Positions 1 through 7,024 of a DNA stretch of 64,000 bases are shown piece by piece (the first letter of the stretch is position 1; every line of letters begins with the position of its first letter). The notes under the pieces were generated by a model. That model searched no databases and had not been told where the DNA came from. It saw only the letters and a list, made by a program, of their open reading frames with translations. The stretch comes from Actinomycetes bacterium (lineage in GTDB: Bacteria; Actinomycetota; Acidimicrobiia; Acidimicrobiales; Bog-793). The stretch lies in the NCBI GenBank assembly GCA_021798985.1, contig JAJZBI010000023.1, positions 1-64,000 of the forward strand, given 5' to 3'. The translations under genes were made by a program, and so were the position numbers.

Positions 1-183
1 CGCGCGTCCGACGGGGGTTTCGACGACTTCGTGCAACGCTCGGCACGCCCGCCAGTCCACCGAAATCCCGAACGCCCGGTCCGGGTCGGCCCAAGGGAAC
101 CCGAAAACCTCCGAAAACGCGCTATCCGGCCATCAAAAAGGCCGCTTGAGCTGGGATGAAGGTTTAGTTACAAGCTTAGAGGC
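1..183. other. Intergenic left edge, no gene seen
   Basis: I see no convincing coding frame here. There is a short hairpin, cggcc/ggccg around an A-rich loop, at about 128-145. The stretch is probably the flank or left end of the insertion sequence that follows. No terminal inverted repeat matching the other side of the transposase could be recognised. Confidence 0.4.
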
Positions 184-1038
184 TCAGCGGATAGGAGACA
201 CCGCCGGCATCCAGCGCTTTCGGTAGTCGATCAGCTTCGCCGTGAGGAGAAAGACGACGGTGAGGGCGAACTGCGCGAGCCGATGCTCGGCCTTTCGCTC
301 CGTATTCCTGCGCATCGGGCCGTAGTTCGAGAGCCACGAGTTGCTGCGCTCGACCGACCAGCGCAGTCCCATCGGCTGACGCGGTGCCGGGCCGGAAGCG
401 CCTCGCTTGCGCTTGTGCGCGATGACGGCGTCGGTGATGCCGAGCGCGGCGAGTCGTTCACGCGTGACGTCGGAGTCATAGCCGCGATCGAGCCAGATCG
501 TCCTCACCTGGGCGAGCCATCCGCGTGTCTTCGCGTCCTCGAGGGTCGGCTCCAAGAAGATGGAGTCATTGCGGTTCGCACCCTCGATCGTCCAGCCGAT
601 GGGGATGCCCTTGGCGTCGGTGAGGATCGACCACTTCCATCCGAGTTTGGATCGATCGGTCGGATTCTTCCCCGTCTTCTCGCCTCCACAAGGGCTCTTT
701 TGGAGCGAGCCGTCGACGGCGACGTCCCCGCCATCGATCCCGATCACCTTGTCATACGCGAGGAGCGCCTCGTTCGCGAGCTTGTCGTAGATCCCCGACG
801 CGACCCATTCGTCGCGTCGCGAGCGGACCGTCGTGTCCGACACCTTGTTCCCACAGAGCCGCTCGGCATCCTCGAAGCTGCAACCCGTCACGAGGCGGAC
901 GAGCATCACCTCGAAGCAGTCGTAGTTCGACTTCCGACGCCGATGCCGACCGAGGGGATGGTGGTCGACCGGTGCGGGGATCAACGGCTCGAAGGCTTGC
1001 CAGACGATTGCTTTCACTTCCGGGTCGAGCGCGCGCAT
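184..1038 (-). CDS. IS5-family DDE transposase
   Basis: This 284-residue protein catalyses cut-and-paste transposition of its own element. The N-terminal part (MRALDPEVKAIVWQAFEPLI) resembles the DUF4096-type region of IS5-family transposases. The catalytic DDE residues appear in order as VDGS, LDRGYDS and SVERSNSW. The frame stays open to 1104, but the ATG at 1038 starts the conserved domain and has GGAGGT about 11 nt upstream. The reading frame looks intact, so the copy could be active. It lies just beyond truA, the last gene of the ribosomal cluster, and is the only mobile element seen in the window. Exact element ends and target duplications were not resolved. Confidence 0.85.
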   Translation of the reverse strand: MRALDPEVKAIVWQAFEPLIPAPVDHHPLGRHRRRKSNYDCFEVMLVRLVTGCSFEDAERLCGNKVSDTTVRSRRDEWVASGIYDKLANEALLAYDKVIGIDGGDVAVDGSLQKSPCGGEKTGKNPTDRSKLGWKWSILTDAKGIPIGWTIEGANRNDSIFLEPTLEDAKTRGWLAQVRTIWLDRGYDSDVTRERLAALGITDAVIAHKRKRGASGPAPRQPMGLRWSVERSNSWLSNYGPMRRNTERKAEHRLAQFALTVVFLLTAKLIDYRKRWMPAVSPIR

Positions 1039-1156
1039 GATGGGTGCAGACCTCCATCGGTTGTGGGGTTTGGGTGCACCCGACATGCAAGCCGGGACAA
1101 ACACACAACCGGTGGATGGTCTATTTGCCGCGTGAACTACCTGTTCGGAGCGTTAT

Positions 1157-1237
1157 TTCCAATCCGCGCGGCCTCTTATGTTGCCTCCCACCTGGTGGTA
1201 CGCGGATTTGGAATCGGCCGAGCATGGCGACTCGGCC
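1157..1237. repeat. Inverted repeats between truA and the transposase
   Basis: Two structures lie just past the truA stop. A perfect 7-bp hairpin pairs 1216-1222 (ggccgag) with 1231-1237. An imperfect 12-bp inverted repeat pairs 1157-1168 (ttccaatccgcg) with 1201-1213. Either could end the rplQ-truA transcript, or the longer one could be an element end. Neither is followed by a T-run on the minus strand. Confidence 0.35.
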
Positions 1238-1261
1238 CTGGCGCGGACATGGGTCCGGAGC

Positions 1262-2179
1262 TCAGCGCGCCCCCGCCGCCGGCACGGCACGCTCCCAGGG
1301 CTCAGGCGGGGGCGTGGCGCCCCAGGTGCCGCCGAGGTCGTCGGGGTAGCGCACCGTGATCAGGCACAGTCCCGCGGGCGGCGCCAGGGTGGGCGCCCCG
1401 CGGCGTGAGCCGCTGCGTAGGAGCGCCACGACGTCGCTCGGGCGCAGGCGCCCCTCGCCGACGGCGACGAGCGCACCGACGATCGAGCGGACCATCTGGT
1501 GGCAGAACGCCTTCGCCTCGATGTCAAAGCTCCAGCGCCAGCCGTCCACGCGCCAGTGCGCGTCGGTGACCTTGCGCAGGAGCGGCCCGTCGGGGCGGTC
1601 GGGCGGCCGCCGGCAGAAAGCGGCGAAGTCGTGCTCACCGAGCAGCGGATCGGCGGCGAGCCGCATGGCGGCGAGGTCGAGCGGCCCCTCGAGGCGCCAC
1701 GCACGCCGTGCGTCGCGGGGGTCGGGGATCGGATCGAGGTCGAGCTCGTAGCGGTACCGGCGCGCCGTCGCGCTGTGACGGGCGTCGAAGCCCGCCGGGA
1801 CGCCACGGGCGCGCCAGCACGCCGCCTCCCGCCCGAGCTGGCGGTCGATCGCCCGGGCGAGCGCCGGGAGGTCCTCGAAGGGTGTGCCGCTCGCGCCGTA
1901 GCGGCGCGCGAGCAGCTCAGCCTCGAGGTCGACGTGCACGACCTGGGCGAGGGCGTGCACCCCGGCGTCGGTGCGCCCGGCGCAGACGAGGTCGACGTCG
2001 TGCCCCGCGATCTGGGCGAGGGCGTGCTTCAGCTCCCCGCCGACGGTGCGCACGTTCGGCTGGACGGCAAAGCCGTGGTAGCCGGCGCCGTCGTAGGCGA
2101 TGCCGAGGGCGACCCGGCACCGGGCGCGATCAGGGGCGGGCGCATGAGCGCCCGCCCCTTTTTGCACGAGGTCGCCCAT
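1262..2179 (-). CDS. truA: tRNA pseudouridine synthase A
   Basis: TruA converts uridines 38-40 in the tRNA anticodon arm to pseudouridine. The 305-residue protein has the catalytic-aspartate motif AGRTDAGVHA near residue 71, the N-terminal VALGIAYDGAGYHGF and the late KAFCHQMVRSIVGAL motif. I chose the ATG at 2179, which follows GAGGTG closely; a GTG two codons earlier (2185) is also possible. It follows rplQ by about 28 nt, the usual rpoA-rplQ-truA order. Its first 20 or so codons are not conserved and contain a perfect 12-bp hairpin, listed separately. No recognisable start codon lies after that hairpin and before the conserved domain. Confidence 0.95.
   Translation of the reverse strand: MGDLVQKGAGAHAPAPDRARCRVALGIAYDGAGYHGFAVQPNVRTVGGELKHALAQIAGHDVDLVCAGRTDAGVHALAQVVHVDLEAELLARRYGASGTPFEDLPALARAIDRQLGREAACWRARGVPAGFDARHSATARRYRYELDLDPIPDPRDARRAWRLEGPLDLAAMRLAADPLLGEHDFAAFCRRPPDRPDGPLLRKVTDAHWRVDGWRWSFDIEAKAFCHQMVRSIVGALVAVGEGRLRPSDVVALLRSGSRRGAPTLAPPAGLCLITVRYPDDLGGTWGATPPPEPWERAVPAAGAR
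2132..2163 (+). terminator. Perfect 12-bp hairpin with T-run inside the truA 5' end
   Basis: aggggcgggcgc (2132-2143) pairs perfectly with 2148-2159 across a 4-nt loop and is followed by T's to 2163. On the plus strand this is a textbook intrinsic terminator, yet no plus-strand gene leads into it. On the minus strand the same hairpin folds in the rplQ-truA mRNA just after the truA start, without a U-tract. There it may act as a U-less terminator or attenuator between rplQ and truA. Confidence 0.5.
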
Positions 2180-2207
2180 CGTCACCTCGATGGGAGGCGG
2201 CTTGGCC

Positions 2208-2567
2208 TCAGACGAACTCGATGCGCGCCATCGGCGCGTTGTCGCCGGGGCGCGTGCCGAGCTTCAAGATCCGCAGGTAGCCACCGGGGCGATCCACGTA
2301 CTGCGGGGCGATCTCGGCCACGAGCTTGTGGGCCATGTCCTTGTCGCGAAGGAAGGCCACCACCTGGCGGTGGTGGTGCACGCTGCCGTCGCGTGCCTTG
2401 GTGACGAGCTTCTCGAGCACCGGGCGCAGTGCCTTCGCCTTGGCCTCGGTCGTGACGATGCCCTGCGGGCTCGCCGCGATCAGCGAGGAGGCGAGGTTGG
2501 CGAGGATCGCCTTGTGGTGGGCGGCGTCCCCGCCGAAGCGGGGACCCTTCTTCGGGGCGGCGGGCAT
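2208..2567 (-). CDS. rplQ: 50S ribosomal protein L17
   Basis: L17 is a large-subunit protein near the peptide exit tunnel. The 119-residue product has the family features PRFGGDAAHHKAILANLA and EKLVTKARDG; typical length is 115-130. I chose the ATG at 2567, one base after the rpoA stop, because earlier in-frame starts would run into rpoA and add residues foreign to the family. It is translationally close to rpoA and is followed by truA. Just downstream, the mRNA can fold a 12-bp hairpin. Confidence 0.96.
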   Translation of the reverse strand: MPAAPKKGPRFGGDAAHHKAILANLASSLIAASPQGIVTTEAKAKALRPVLEKLVTKARDGSVHHHRQVVAFLRDKDMAHKLVAEIAPQYVDRPGGYLRILKLGTRPGDNAPMARIEFV

Positions 2568-2568
2568 C

Positions 2569-3516
2569 TCAGTAGGCCTCGTTGCCACCGGCGAGCGACA
2601 GGCCGCGCTCGTCGAGGCGCTCGATCACCTCGTCCAGGGACTTCTGGCCGAAGTTGGTGATGTTCAACAGGTCCGCCGTGCTGCGCTCGACGAGCTGGCC
2701 GATCGTATTGATCTGGGCCCGCTTCAAGCAGTTGCGGGGGCGCTCGGACAAATCCAGGTCCTCGATCGGCTGGTCGAGGTCGGGCGAGCCGCTCGTGGCC
2801 GTGCCGACGTCACCGAGCTCGAGGCCCTCGGCGCTCTCGGAGAGCTCGGCGACGAGGCCGACGAGCGAGCGCAGGGTCTGGCCCGCCGATGCCAGCGCCT
2901 CGGCAGGGGTAAGCGAGCCGTCCGTCTCGACGTCGAGCACGAGGCGGTCGTAGTCGGTGGACTGCTCGACCCGCGTTGGCTCGACGGTGAAGGCCACCCG
3001 GCGCACCGGTGAGAAGATGGCGTCGACGGGGATCACGCCGATCGTCGCGGCCTGCTTGGAGCGGTCCGCCGAGAGGTAGCCCTTGCCCCGGTCCACGGTG
3101 ACGTCCATCGCTAGGCGCCCCTTGGCGGTGACCGTGGCGAGGTGCAGCTCGGGGTTCAGCACCATGACATCGGCGGTGGTGCGCAGGTCGGCACCGGTCA
3201 CCTCCGCCGGGCCGCGCACGTCGATGCGCAAGGTCACGGGCTCCTCGGCCTCGCTCGTGAGGACGAGGTCCTTCAGGTTCAAGATGATGTCGCTGACGTC
3301 TTCTTTCACCCCCGTCAGGTAGGTGAACTCGTGGAGCGCGTCGTCGAAGCGGACCTGGGTGACGGCGGCGCCCGGGATCGAGGACAGCAGCGTGCGGCGC
3401 AGGGCGTTGCCGAGCGTGTGGCCGAAGCCCGGGTCGAGGGGGCCGACGGCGAACCGCTGCCGGTTCGCCTCCTCCTCGCCGATGGCCTCGACGGTCGGGC
3501 GCTGGATGATGAGCAT
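2569..3516 (-). CDS. rpoA: RNA polymerase alpha subunit
   Basis: RpoA dimerises to nucleate assembly of RNA polymerase. Its 315 residues show an N-terminal assembly domain with GFGHTLGNALRRTLLSSIPG near residues 30-50. A linker around 230-250 leads to a helix-hairpin-helix C-terminal domain with RPRNCLKRAQINTIGQL that contacts UP elements and activators. Length is normal. It sits in the alpha operon between rpsD and rplQ, with 9 nt to rpsD. The ATG is at 3516. Confidence 0.98.
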   Translation of the reverse strand: MLIIQRPTVEAIGEEEANRQRFAVGPLDPGFGHTLGNALRRTLLSSIPGAAVTQVRFDDALHEFTYLTGVKEDVSDIILNLKDLVLTSEAEEPVTLRIDVRGPAEVTGADLRTTADVMVLNPELHLATVTAKGRLAMDVTVDRGKGYLSADRSKQAATIGVIPVDAIFSPVRRVAFTVEPTRVEQSTDYDRLVLDVETDGSLTPAEALASAGQTLRSLVGLVAELSESAEGLELGDVGTATSGSPDLDQPIEDLDLSERPRNCLKRAQINTIGQLVERSTADLLNITNFGQKSLDEVIERLDERGLSLAGGNEAY

Positions 3517-3525
3517 TACTGGCTC

Positions 3526-4152
3526 CTACTTCGAATAGAGCTCGACGATGAGCTGCTCGCGCACCGGAGTGTCGATCTGCTCGCGGACCGGAGCGATGCG
3601 CACTCGCACCTGGTTGCCGTTCTCCTCGGCCTCGAGCCAGCCGGGCAAGGGGCGGTCGATCGTGTCGAGGTTCTGGCGGATGGTGATCTGGTCGCGCGCG
3701 CCCGGGTCGAGCGCGACGACGTCGCCGACGCGCACCCGGTAGCTCGGGATCGTCACCCGCTTGCCGTTGACCTGGACGTGGCCGTGGCTCACGAGCTGGC
3801 GCGCCTGGTTGCGGCTGACCCCCCACTTGGCGCGGAAAGTGATGTTGTCGAGGCGCAGTTCGAGCATGCGCAACAGGTTCTCGCCGGTGATGCCGCTCTG
3901 GCGGCTCGCCTCGTCGTAGAGGTTGCGGAACTGCTGCTCGAGCACGCCGTAGATGCGTCGCGCCTTCTGCTTCTCGCGCAGCTGCGCGAGGTACTCAGAG
4001 CCCTGACGCGCCCGGTCCCGGCCGTGCTCGCCGGGTGGGTAGGGACGACGCTCGACCGGGCACGCCGTGCTCTCGCACTTCGCGCCCTTCAAGAACAGCT
4101 TGACCTTCTCCCGGCGGCACAGACGGCACACCGGCCCCGTATAGCGGGCCAT
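3526..4152 (-). CDS. rpsD: 30S ribosomal protein S4, zinc-binding form
   Basis: S4 nucleates 30S assembly on 16S rRNA. The 208-residue protein begins with a zinc knuckle, CRLCRREKVKLFLKGAKC followed by another Cys (ESTACPVERR), so this is the cysteine-containing paralogue. An S4 RNA-binding domain follows near residues 95-160 (LRLDNITFRAKWGVSRNQAR, HGHVQVNGKRV). It lies between rpsK and rpoA. In other bacteria S4 can autoregulate its operon; no such mRNA structure was resolved here. Confidence 0.97.
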   Translation of the reverse strand: MARYTGPVCRLCRREKVKLFLKGAKCESTACPVERRPYPPGEHGRDRARQGSEYLAQLREKQKARRIYGVLEQQFRNLYDEASRQSGITGENLLRMLELRLDNITFRAKWGVSRNQARQLVSHGHVQVNGKRVTIPSYRVRVGDVVALDPGARDQITIRQNLDTIDRPLPGWLEAEENGNQVRVRIAPVREQIDTPVREQLIVELYSK

Positions 4153-4173
4153 CGATCTCCTCTTTCTGTGCGC

Positions 4174-4575
4174 TCAGACCCGGCGCCGCTTCTTCGGGCG
4201 GCAGCCGTTGTGCGGGATGGGGGTCACGTCCTTGATGCCGGTCACCTCGATGCCAGTGGCGGCGATGGAGCGGATGGCGGTCTCTCGACCCGAGCCCGGA
4301 CCACGGACGAGGACGTCAACGCGGCGCACGCCGTGCTCCATCGCTCGGCGGGCGCACTGCTCGGCCGCCATCTGGGCGGCGAACGGCGTCGACTTGCGGG
4401 AGCCCTTGAAGCCGACATTGCCGGCAGAGGCCCAGGCGAGCACGTTGCCCTCGTGGTCGGTGATCGACACGATCGTGTTGTTGAACGAGCTCTTGATGTG
4501 CGCCACGCCGTGTGCGACGTTCTTGCGCTCCCGCCGGCGTGGGCGGCGGCCTCCGGGCTTGGTGGTCTTGGCCAT
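4174..4575 (-). CDS. rpsK: 30S ribosomal protein S11
   Basis: S11 sits on the 30S platform near the Shine-Dalgarno helix. The 133-residue product shows [33 protein letters not shown] and the conserved end [18 protein letters not shown]. Its ATG shares one base with the TGA of rpsM (TGATG), implying translational coupling. It is followed by rpsD after 21 nt. Confidence 0.97.
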   Translation of the reverse strand: MAKTTKPGGRRPRRRERKNVAHGVAHIKSSFNNTIVSITDHEGNVLAWASAGNVGFKGSRKSTPFAAQMAAEQCARRAMEHGVRRVDVLVRGPGSGRETAIRSIAATGIEVTGIKDVTPIPHNGCRPKKRRRV

Positions 4576-4955
4576 CAGTGCTTACGAACCTTCTTCTTGC
4601 CGGCGACGGTCTTCTTCGGTCCCTTGCGGGTCCGGGCGTTCGTGTGCGTCCGCTGGCCGCGGACGGGAAGGCCGCGGCGGTGGCGCAGGCCCTGGTAAGA
4701 GCCGATCTCCATCTTGCGCTTGATGTCCTGGGCGACGTCGCGGCGCAGGTCGCCTTCGACCTTCAAGTTGGCGTCGATGTAGGACCGGAGGCGGGCGACC
4801 TCCTCCTCGGTGAGGTCGCGCACGCGCGTGTCCACGCCGACCTCAGCGGCCTCGCAGACCTGCTGGGAGGTCGTGCGGCCGATGCCATAGATATAGGTCA
4901 GCGCAATCTCCAGCCGCTTCTCGCGGGGGATGTCAACACCTGCAATCCGTGCCAT
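4575..4955 (-). CDS. rpsM: 30S ribosomal protein S13
   Basis: S13 forms inter-subunit bridges in the 30S head. The 126-residue protein starts [20 protein letters not shown] and has the helix-two-turn-helix region [11 protein letters not shown]. It ends with the basic tail [32 protein letters not shown] (shown here only as evidence of a complete, typical C-terminus). It follows rpmJ by 3 nt and its stop overlaps the rpsK start by one base. Confidence 0.97.
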   Translation of the reverse strand: MARIAGVDIPREKRLEIALTYIYGIGRTTSQQVCEAAEVGVDTRVRDLTEEEVARLRSYIDANLKVEGDLRRDVAQDIKRKMEIGSYQGLRHRRGLPVRGQRTHTNARTRKGPKKTVAGKKKVRKH

Positions 4956-4958
4956 CGC

Positions 4959-5072
4959 TCAGCCCTGCCGCTGCTTGTGACGGGGGTTGTCGCAGATGAC
5001 CATGACCCGCCCGTGACGGCGGATGACCTTGCACTTCTCGCAGATCACCTTCACGCTCGGTTGCACCTTCAT
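4959..5072 (-). CDS. rpmJ: 50S ribosomal protein L36, zinc form
   Basis: This 37-residue gene encodes [20 protein letters not shown] followed by [17 protein letters not shown]. It keeps the Cys-x2-Cys ... Cys ... His zinc ribbon (C11, C14, C27, H32). L36 stabilises 23S rRNA in the large subunit. It lies in the standard infA-rpmJ-rpsM order, 3 nt before rpsM and about 105 nt after infA. Confidence 0.95.
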   Translation of the reverse strand: MKVQPSVKVICEKCKVIRRHGRVMVICDNPRHKQRQG

Positions 5073-5134
5073 CGGTCGTCCGATCTCTCTTCCGGCGGTC
5101 GCCGGCCTTGCTTGGTTCTGCTGCCGCTTGCCCC

Positions 5135-5155
5135 GCCGGCGGCGCTGCCGCCGGC
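5135..5155 (-). terminator. GC hairpin between infA and rpmJ
   Basis: A perfect 9-bp stem (5135-5143 with 5147-5155) closes on a 3-nt loop in the 105-nt spacer after infA. It has no U-tract, so partial attenuation or mRNA processing is more likely than full termination. Confidence 0.35.
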
Positions 5156-5177
5156 CGGCCGTGCCGAAGCCTGGCCG

Positions 5178-5402
5178 CTACTTGTAGCGGTAGGTGATGC
5201 GTCCACGGGTCAGGTCGTAGGGGGTGATCTCGACCTGGACCCGGTCGCCGGGGAGGATGCGGATCCGGTGCATGCGCATCTTCCCTGAGCTGTGGGCCAG
5301 CACCTTGTGGCCGTTCTCCAGCTCCACCCGGAACATGGCATTCGGCAACGGCTCGACAACCGTGCCTTCCAGCACGATCGCGTCTTCCCTGGGCTTCGGC
5401 AG
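5178..5402 (-). CDS. infA: Translation initiation factor IF-1, probable CTG start
   Basis: IF-1 binds the 30S A site during initiation. The S1-like OB-fold body matches the family closely: [38 protein letters not shown] and [16 protein letters not shown]. No ATG, GTG or TTG lies where the protein should begin. A perfect AGGAGG sits 5 nt before a CTG at 5402, giving 74 residues that start (M)PKPREDAI, close to the usual 72-73. The nearest other in-frame start is a GTG at 5441 without such a site, which would add 13 atypical residues. The gene has its own promoter-like signal upstream and leads the alpha operon. Confidence 0.9.
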   Translation of the reverse strand: MPKPREDAIVLEGTVVEPLPNAMFRVELENGHKVLAHSSGKMRMHRIRILPGDRVQVEITPYDLTRGRITYRYK

Positions 5403-5558
5403 ATCGACCTCCTGAGTTCTTTGTCCCCGTACCCACCGCACCCGACGGGCGGCCCAAGGCCGCGAGTGCGGATGGCGCGGCGTGCCGCGGGTGTTGTGGC
5501 ACCCGGGCAAGGCACGCGAGCAGGCTGCTGCGAGCCCCGGAGCCCGGAGCGAAGAGAG

Positions 5559-5567
5559 ATTGTAGCA
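5559..5567 (-). promoter_or_regulatory. Extended -10 promoter for infA
   Basis: On the minus strand TGC-TACAAT forms an extended -10 box (-10 at 5559-5564, TG at 5566-5567). No good -35 is visible. It lies 43 nt beyond the map stop and predicts a leader of about 150 nt before the infA CTG. It would let infA to truA be transcribed apart from the spc operon. Confidence 0.5.
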
Positions 5568-5606
5568 GCTACGACACGGCGCCTCGACGGCGACCCTGGT
5601 CGGGGC

Positions 5607-6347
5607 TCACGGCGCCGTGAACACCTCGGGGCCGTCCTTAGTGATCGCGATGGTGTGCTCGAAGTGCGCCGACAGGCTGCCGTCGGCGGTGATGACGCTC
5701 CAGCCGTCGTCGAGCTCGATCGTGTCAGGACCGCCGACGTTCACCATCGGCTCGACGGCGAAGACGTTGCCGACCTTCAGCTTGGGCCCGGGCGAGCCCG
5801 GCCAGTAGTTGGGGACCTGGGGCTCCTCGTGCATCGCGGTGCCGATGGCGTGCCCGACGTACTTGCGCACCACCGAGAAGCCCGCGCCCTCGGCGACCTG
5901 CTGGACCGCCCGGCCGATGTCGTGGAGCCGGTTGCCCTCGTGCATCTGGTCGATGCCAGCCCACAGCGCCTGCTCGGTCACCTCGATGAGGCGCCGGGCG
6001 ACCGCGCTCACTTCGCCGACCGCCATCGTGTACGCAGCGTCGCCGTGGTAGCCCTCGATGATCGCCCCGCAGTCGACCGAGAGCAGGTCGCCCTCTTTGA
6101 CGACGTAATCGCCCGGGATTCCGTGCACGATCATGTCGTTCGGCGAGGTGCAGATCACGGCGGGGAACCCGTGGTAGTTGAGGAAGTTCGAGCGTGCCCC
6201 GCGTTGTGCCAGCACCTCGCGGGCGACCGCGTCGACCTGGCGCGTGGTCACCCCGGGGCGGACGAAGGCGCGCGTCTTGTCGATGATCTCGGCGACCACC
6301 CGTCCCGCCTTGCGCATCTTGTCGAGCTCGTCGTTGGTTCGGATCAT
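5607..6347 (-). CDS. map: Methionine aminopeptidase, type I
   Basis: MAP removes the initiator methionine from nascent proteins using two divalent metals. The 246-residue enzyme carries the ligand region LLSVDCGAIIEGYHGDAAYT, the histidine segment YVGHAIGTAMHEEPQVPNYW, AVEPMVNVGG and the late FEHTIAITKDG. It lacks the N-terminal zinc/SH3 extension, so it is the short form. The ATG at 6347 overlaps the adk stop by 4 nt (ATGA), fixing the start; the upstream open frame is inside adk. Confidence 0.96.
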   Translation of the reverse strand: MIRTNDELDKMRKAGRVVAEIIDKTRAFVRPGVTTRQVDAVAREVLAQRGARSNFLNYHGFPAVICTSPNDMIVHGIPGDYVVKEGDLLSVDCGAIIEGYHGDAAYTMAVGEVSAVARRLIEVTEQALWAGIDQMHEGNRLHDIGRAVQQVAEGAGFSVVRKYVGHAIGTAMHEEPQVPNYWPGSPGPKLKVGNVFAVEPMVNVGGPDTIELDDGWSVITADGSLSAHFEHTIAITKDGPEVFTAP

Positions 6348-7021
6348 CGCTCCCCTGCCCGTGGCCGCCGGTGCTCGTCGATCGCCCGGATCAACCGGTC
6401 GGTGACCTCGTCGGGAGAACCCTCGCCGTCCACGCCGATCAGGCGGTTCGTGCGCGAGTACCACGAGATCAGCGGCGCCGTCTCCTTCTCATACAAATCG
6501 AGCCGGCGCGTGATCGCCGCCTCGGTGTCGTCTGGTCGCTGGACCACCTCGCCCCCGCAGATGTCGCAGATCCAGTCCACCTTGGGCGGAGCGAACGTCG
6601 AGTAGTTGGCGCCGCAGTCCACGCACACCCGGCGGCTCGCCAGGCGGCCGAGGACGAGCTCGGTGGGCACCTCGAGGTTGATCACCACGTCGATCTCAAA
6701 GGGCGCCACCAGGCCGTCGAGCGCCTCGGCCTGCGCGGTCGTGCGCGGGAAGCCGTCCAGGCAAAAGCCGCGCCCGCGCGTGTCGTCCTGGGCGAGCCGG
6801 CGATCGAGCATCGACAGCAGCAGCTCGTCGGGGACGAGCTCGCCCGCGTCCATGTAGCGCTTGGCCTCACGGCCGAGGTCCGTCTGCTGTTTGACCGCGG
6901 CTCGCAGCATGTCCCCCGTCGAGATGTGCGGGATGACGTAGTGGCGGGAGAGGCGCACGCACTGGGTGCCCTTCCCCGCTCCCTGCTTGCCGAGGACGAT
7001 GAGTCGCGCGCCCGGTACCAA
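6344..7021 (-). CDS. adk: Adenylate kinase, long zinc-LID type
   Basis: Adk interconverts ATP + AMP and 2 ADP. The 225-residue protein shows the P-loop LGKQGAGKGTQ near residue 10, the AMP site STGDMLR and GFCLDGFPRT. A long LID carries two Cys-x2-Cys pairs (VCVDCG and WICDICGG), indicating structural zinc. The apparent start is TTG at 7021, 3 nt after the secY stop; no ATG or GTG precedes the P-loop. The order secY-adk-map-infA is typical. Confidence 0.95.
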   Translation of the reverse strand: MVPGARLIVLGKQGAGKGTQCVRLSRHYVIPHISTGDMLRAAVKQQTDLGREAKRYMDAGELVPDELLLSMLDRRLAQDDTRGRGFCLDGFPRTTAQAEALDGLVAPFEIDVVINLEVPTELVLGRLASRRVCVDCGANYSTFAPPKVDWICDICGGEVVQRPDDTEAAITRRLDLYEKETAPLISWYSRTNRLIGVDGEGSPDEVTDRLIRAIDEHRRPRAGER

Positions 7022-7024
7022 GGT

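Noticed and set aside
1-183. Terminal inverted repeat of the IS element
   Set aside because: Short partial similarities between the two flanks of the transposase were too weak to call; other copies of the element are needed.
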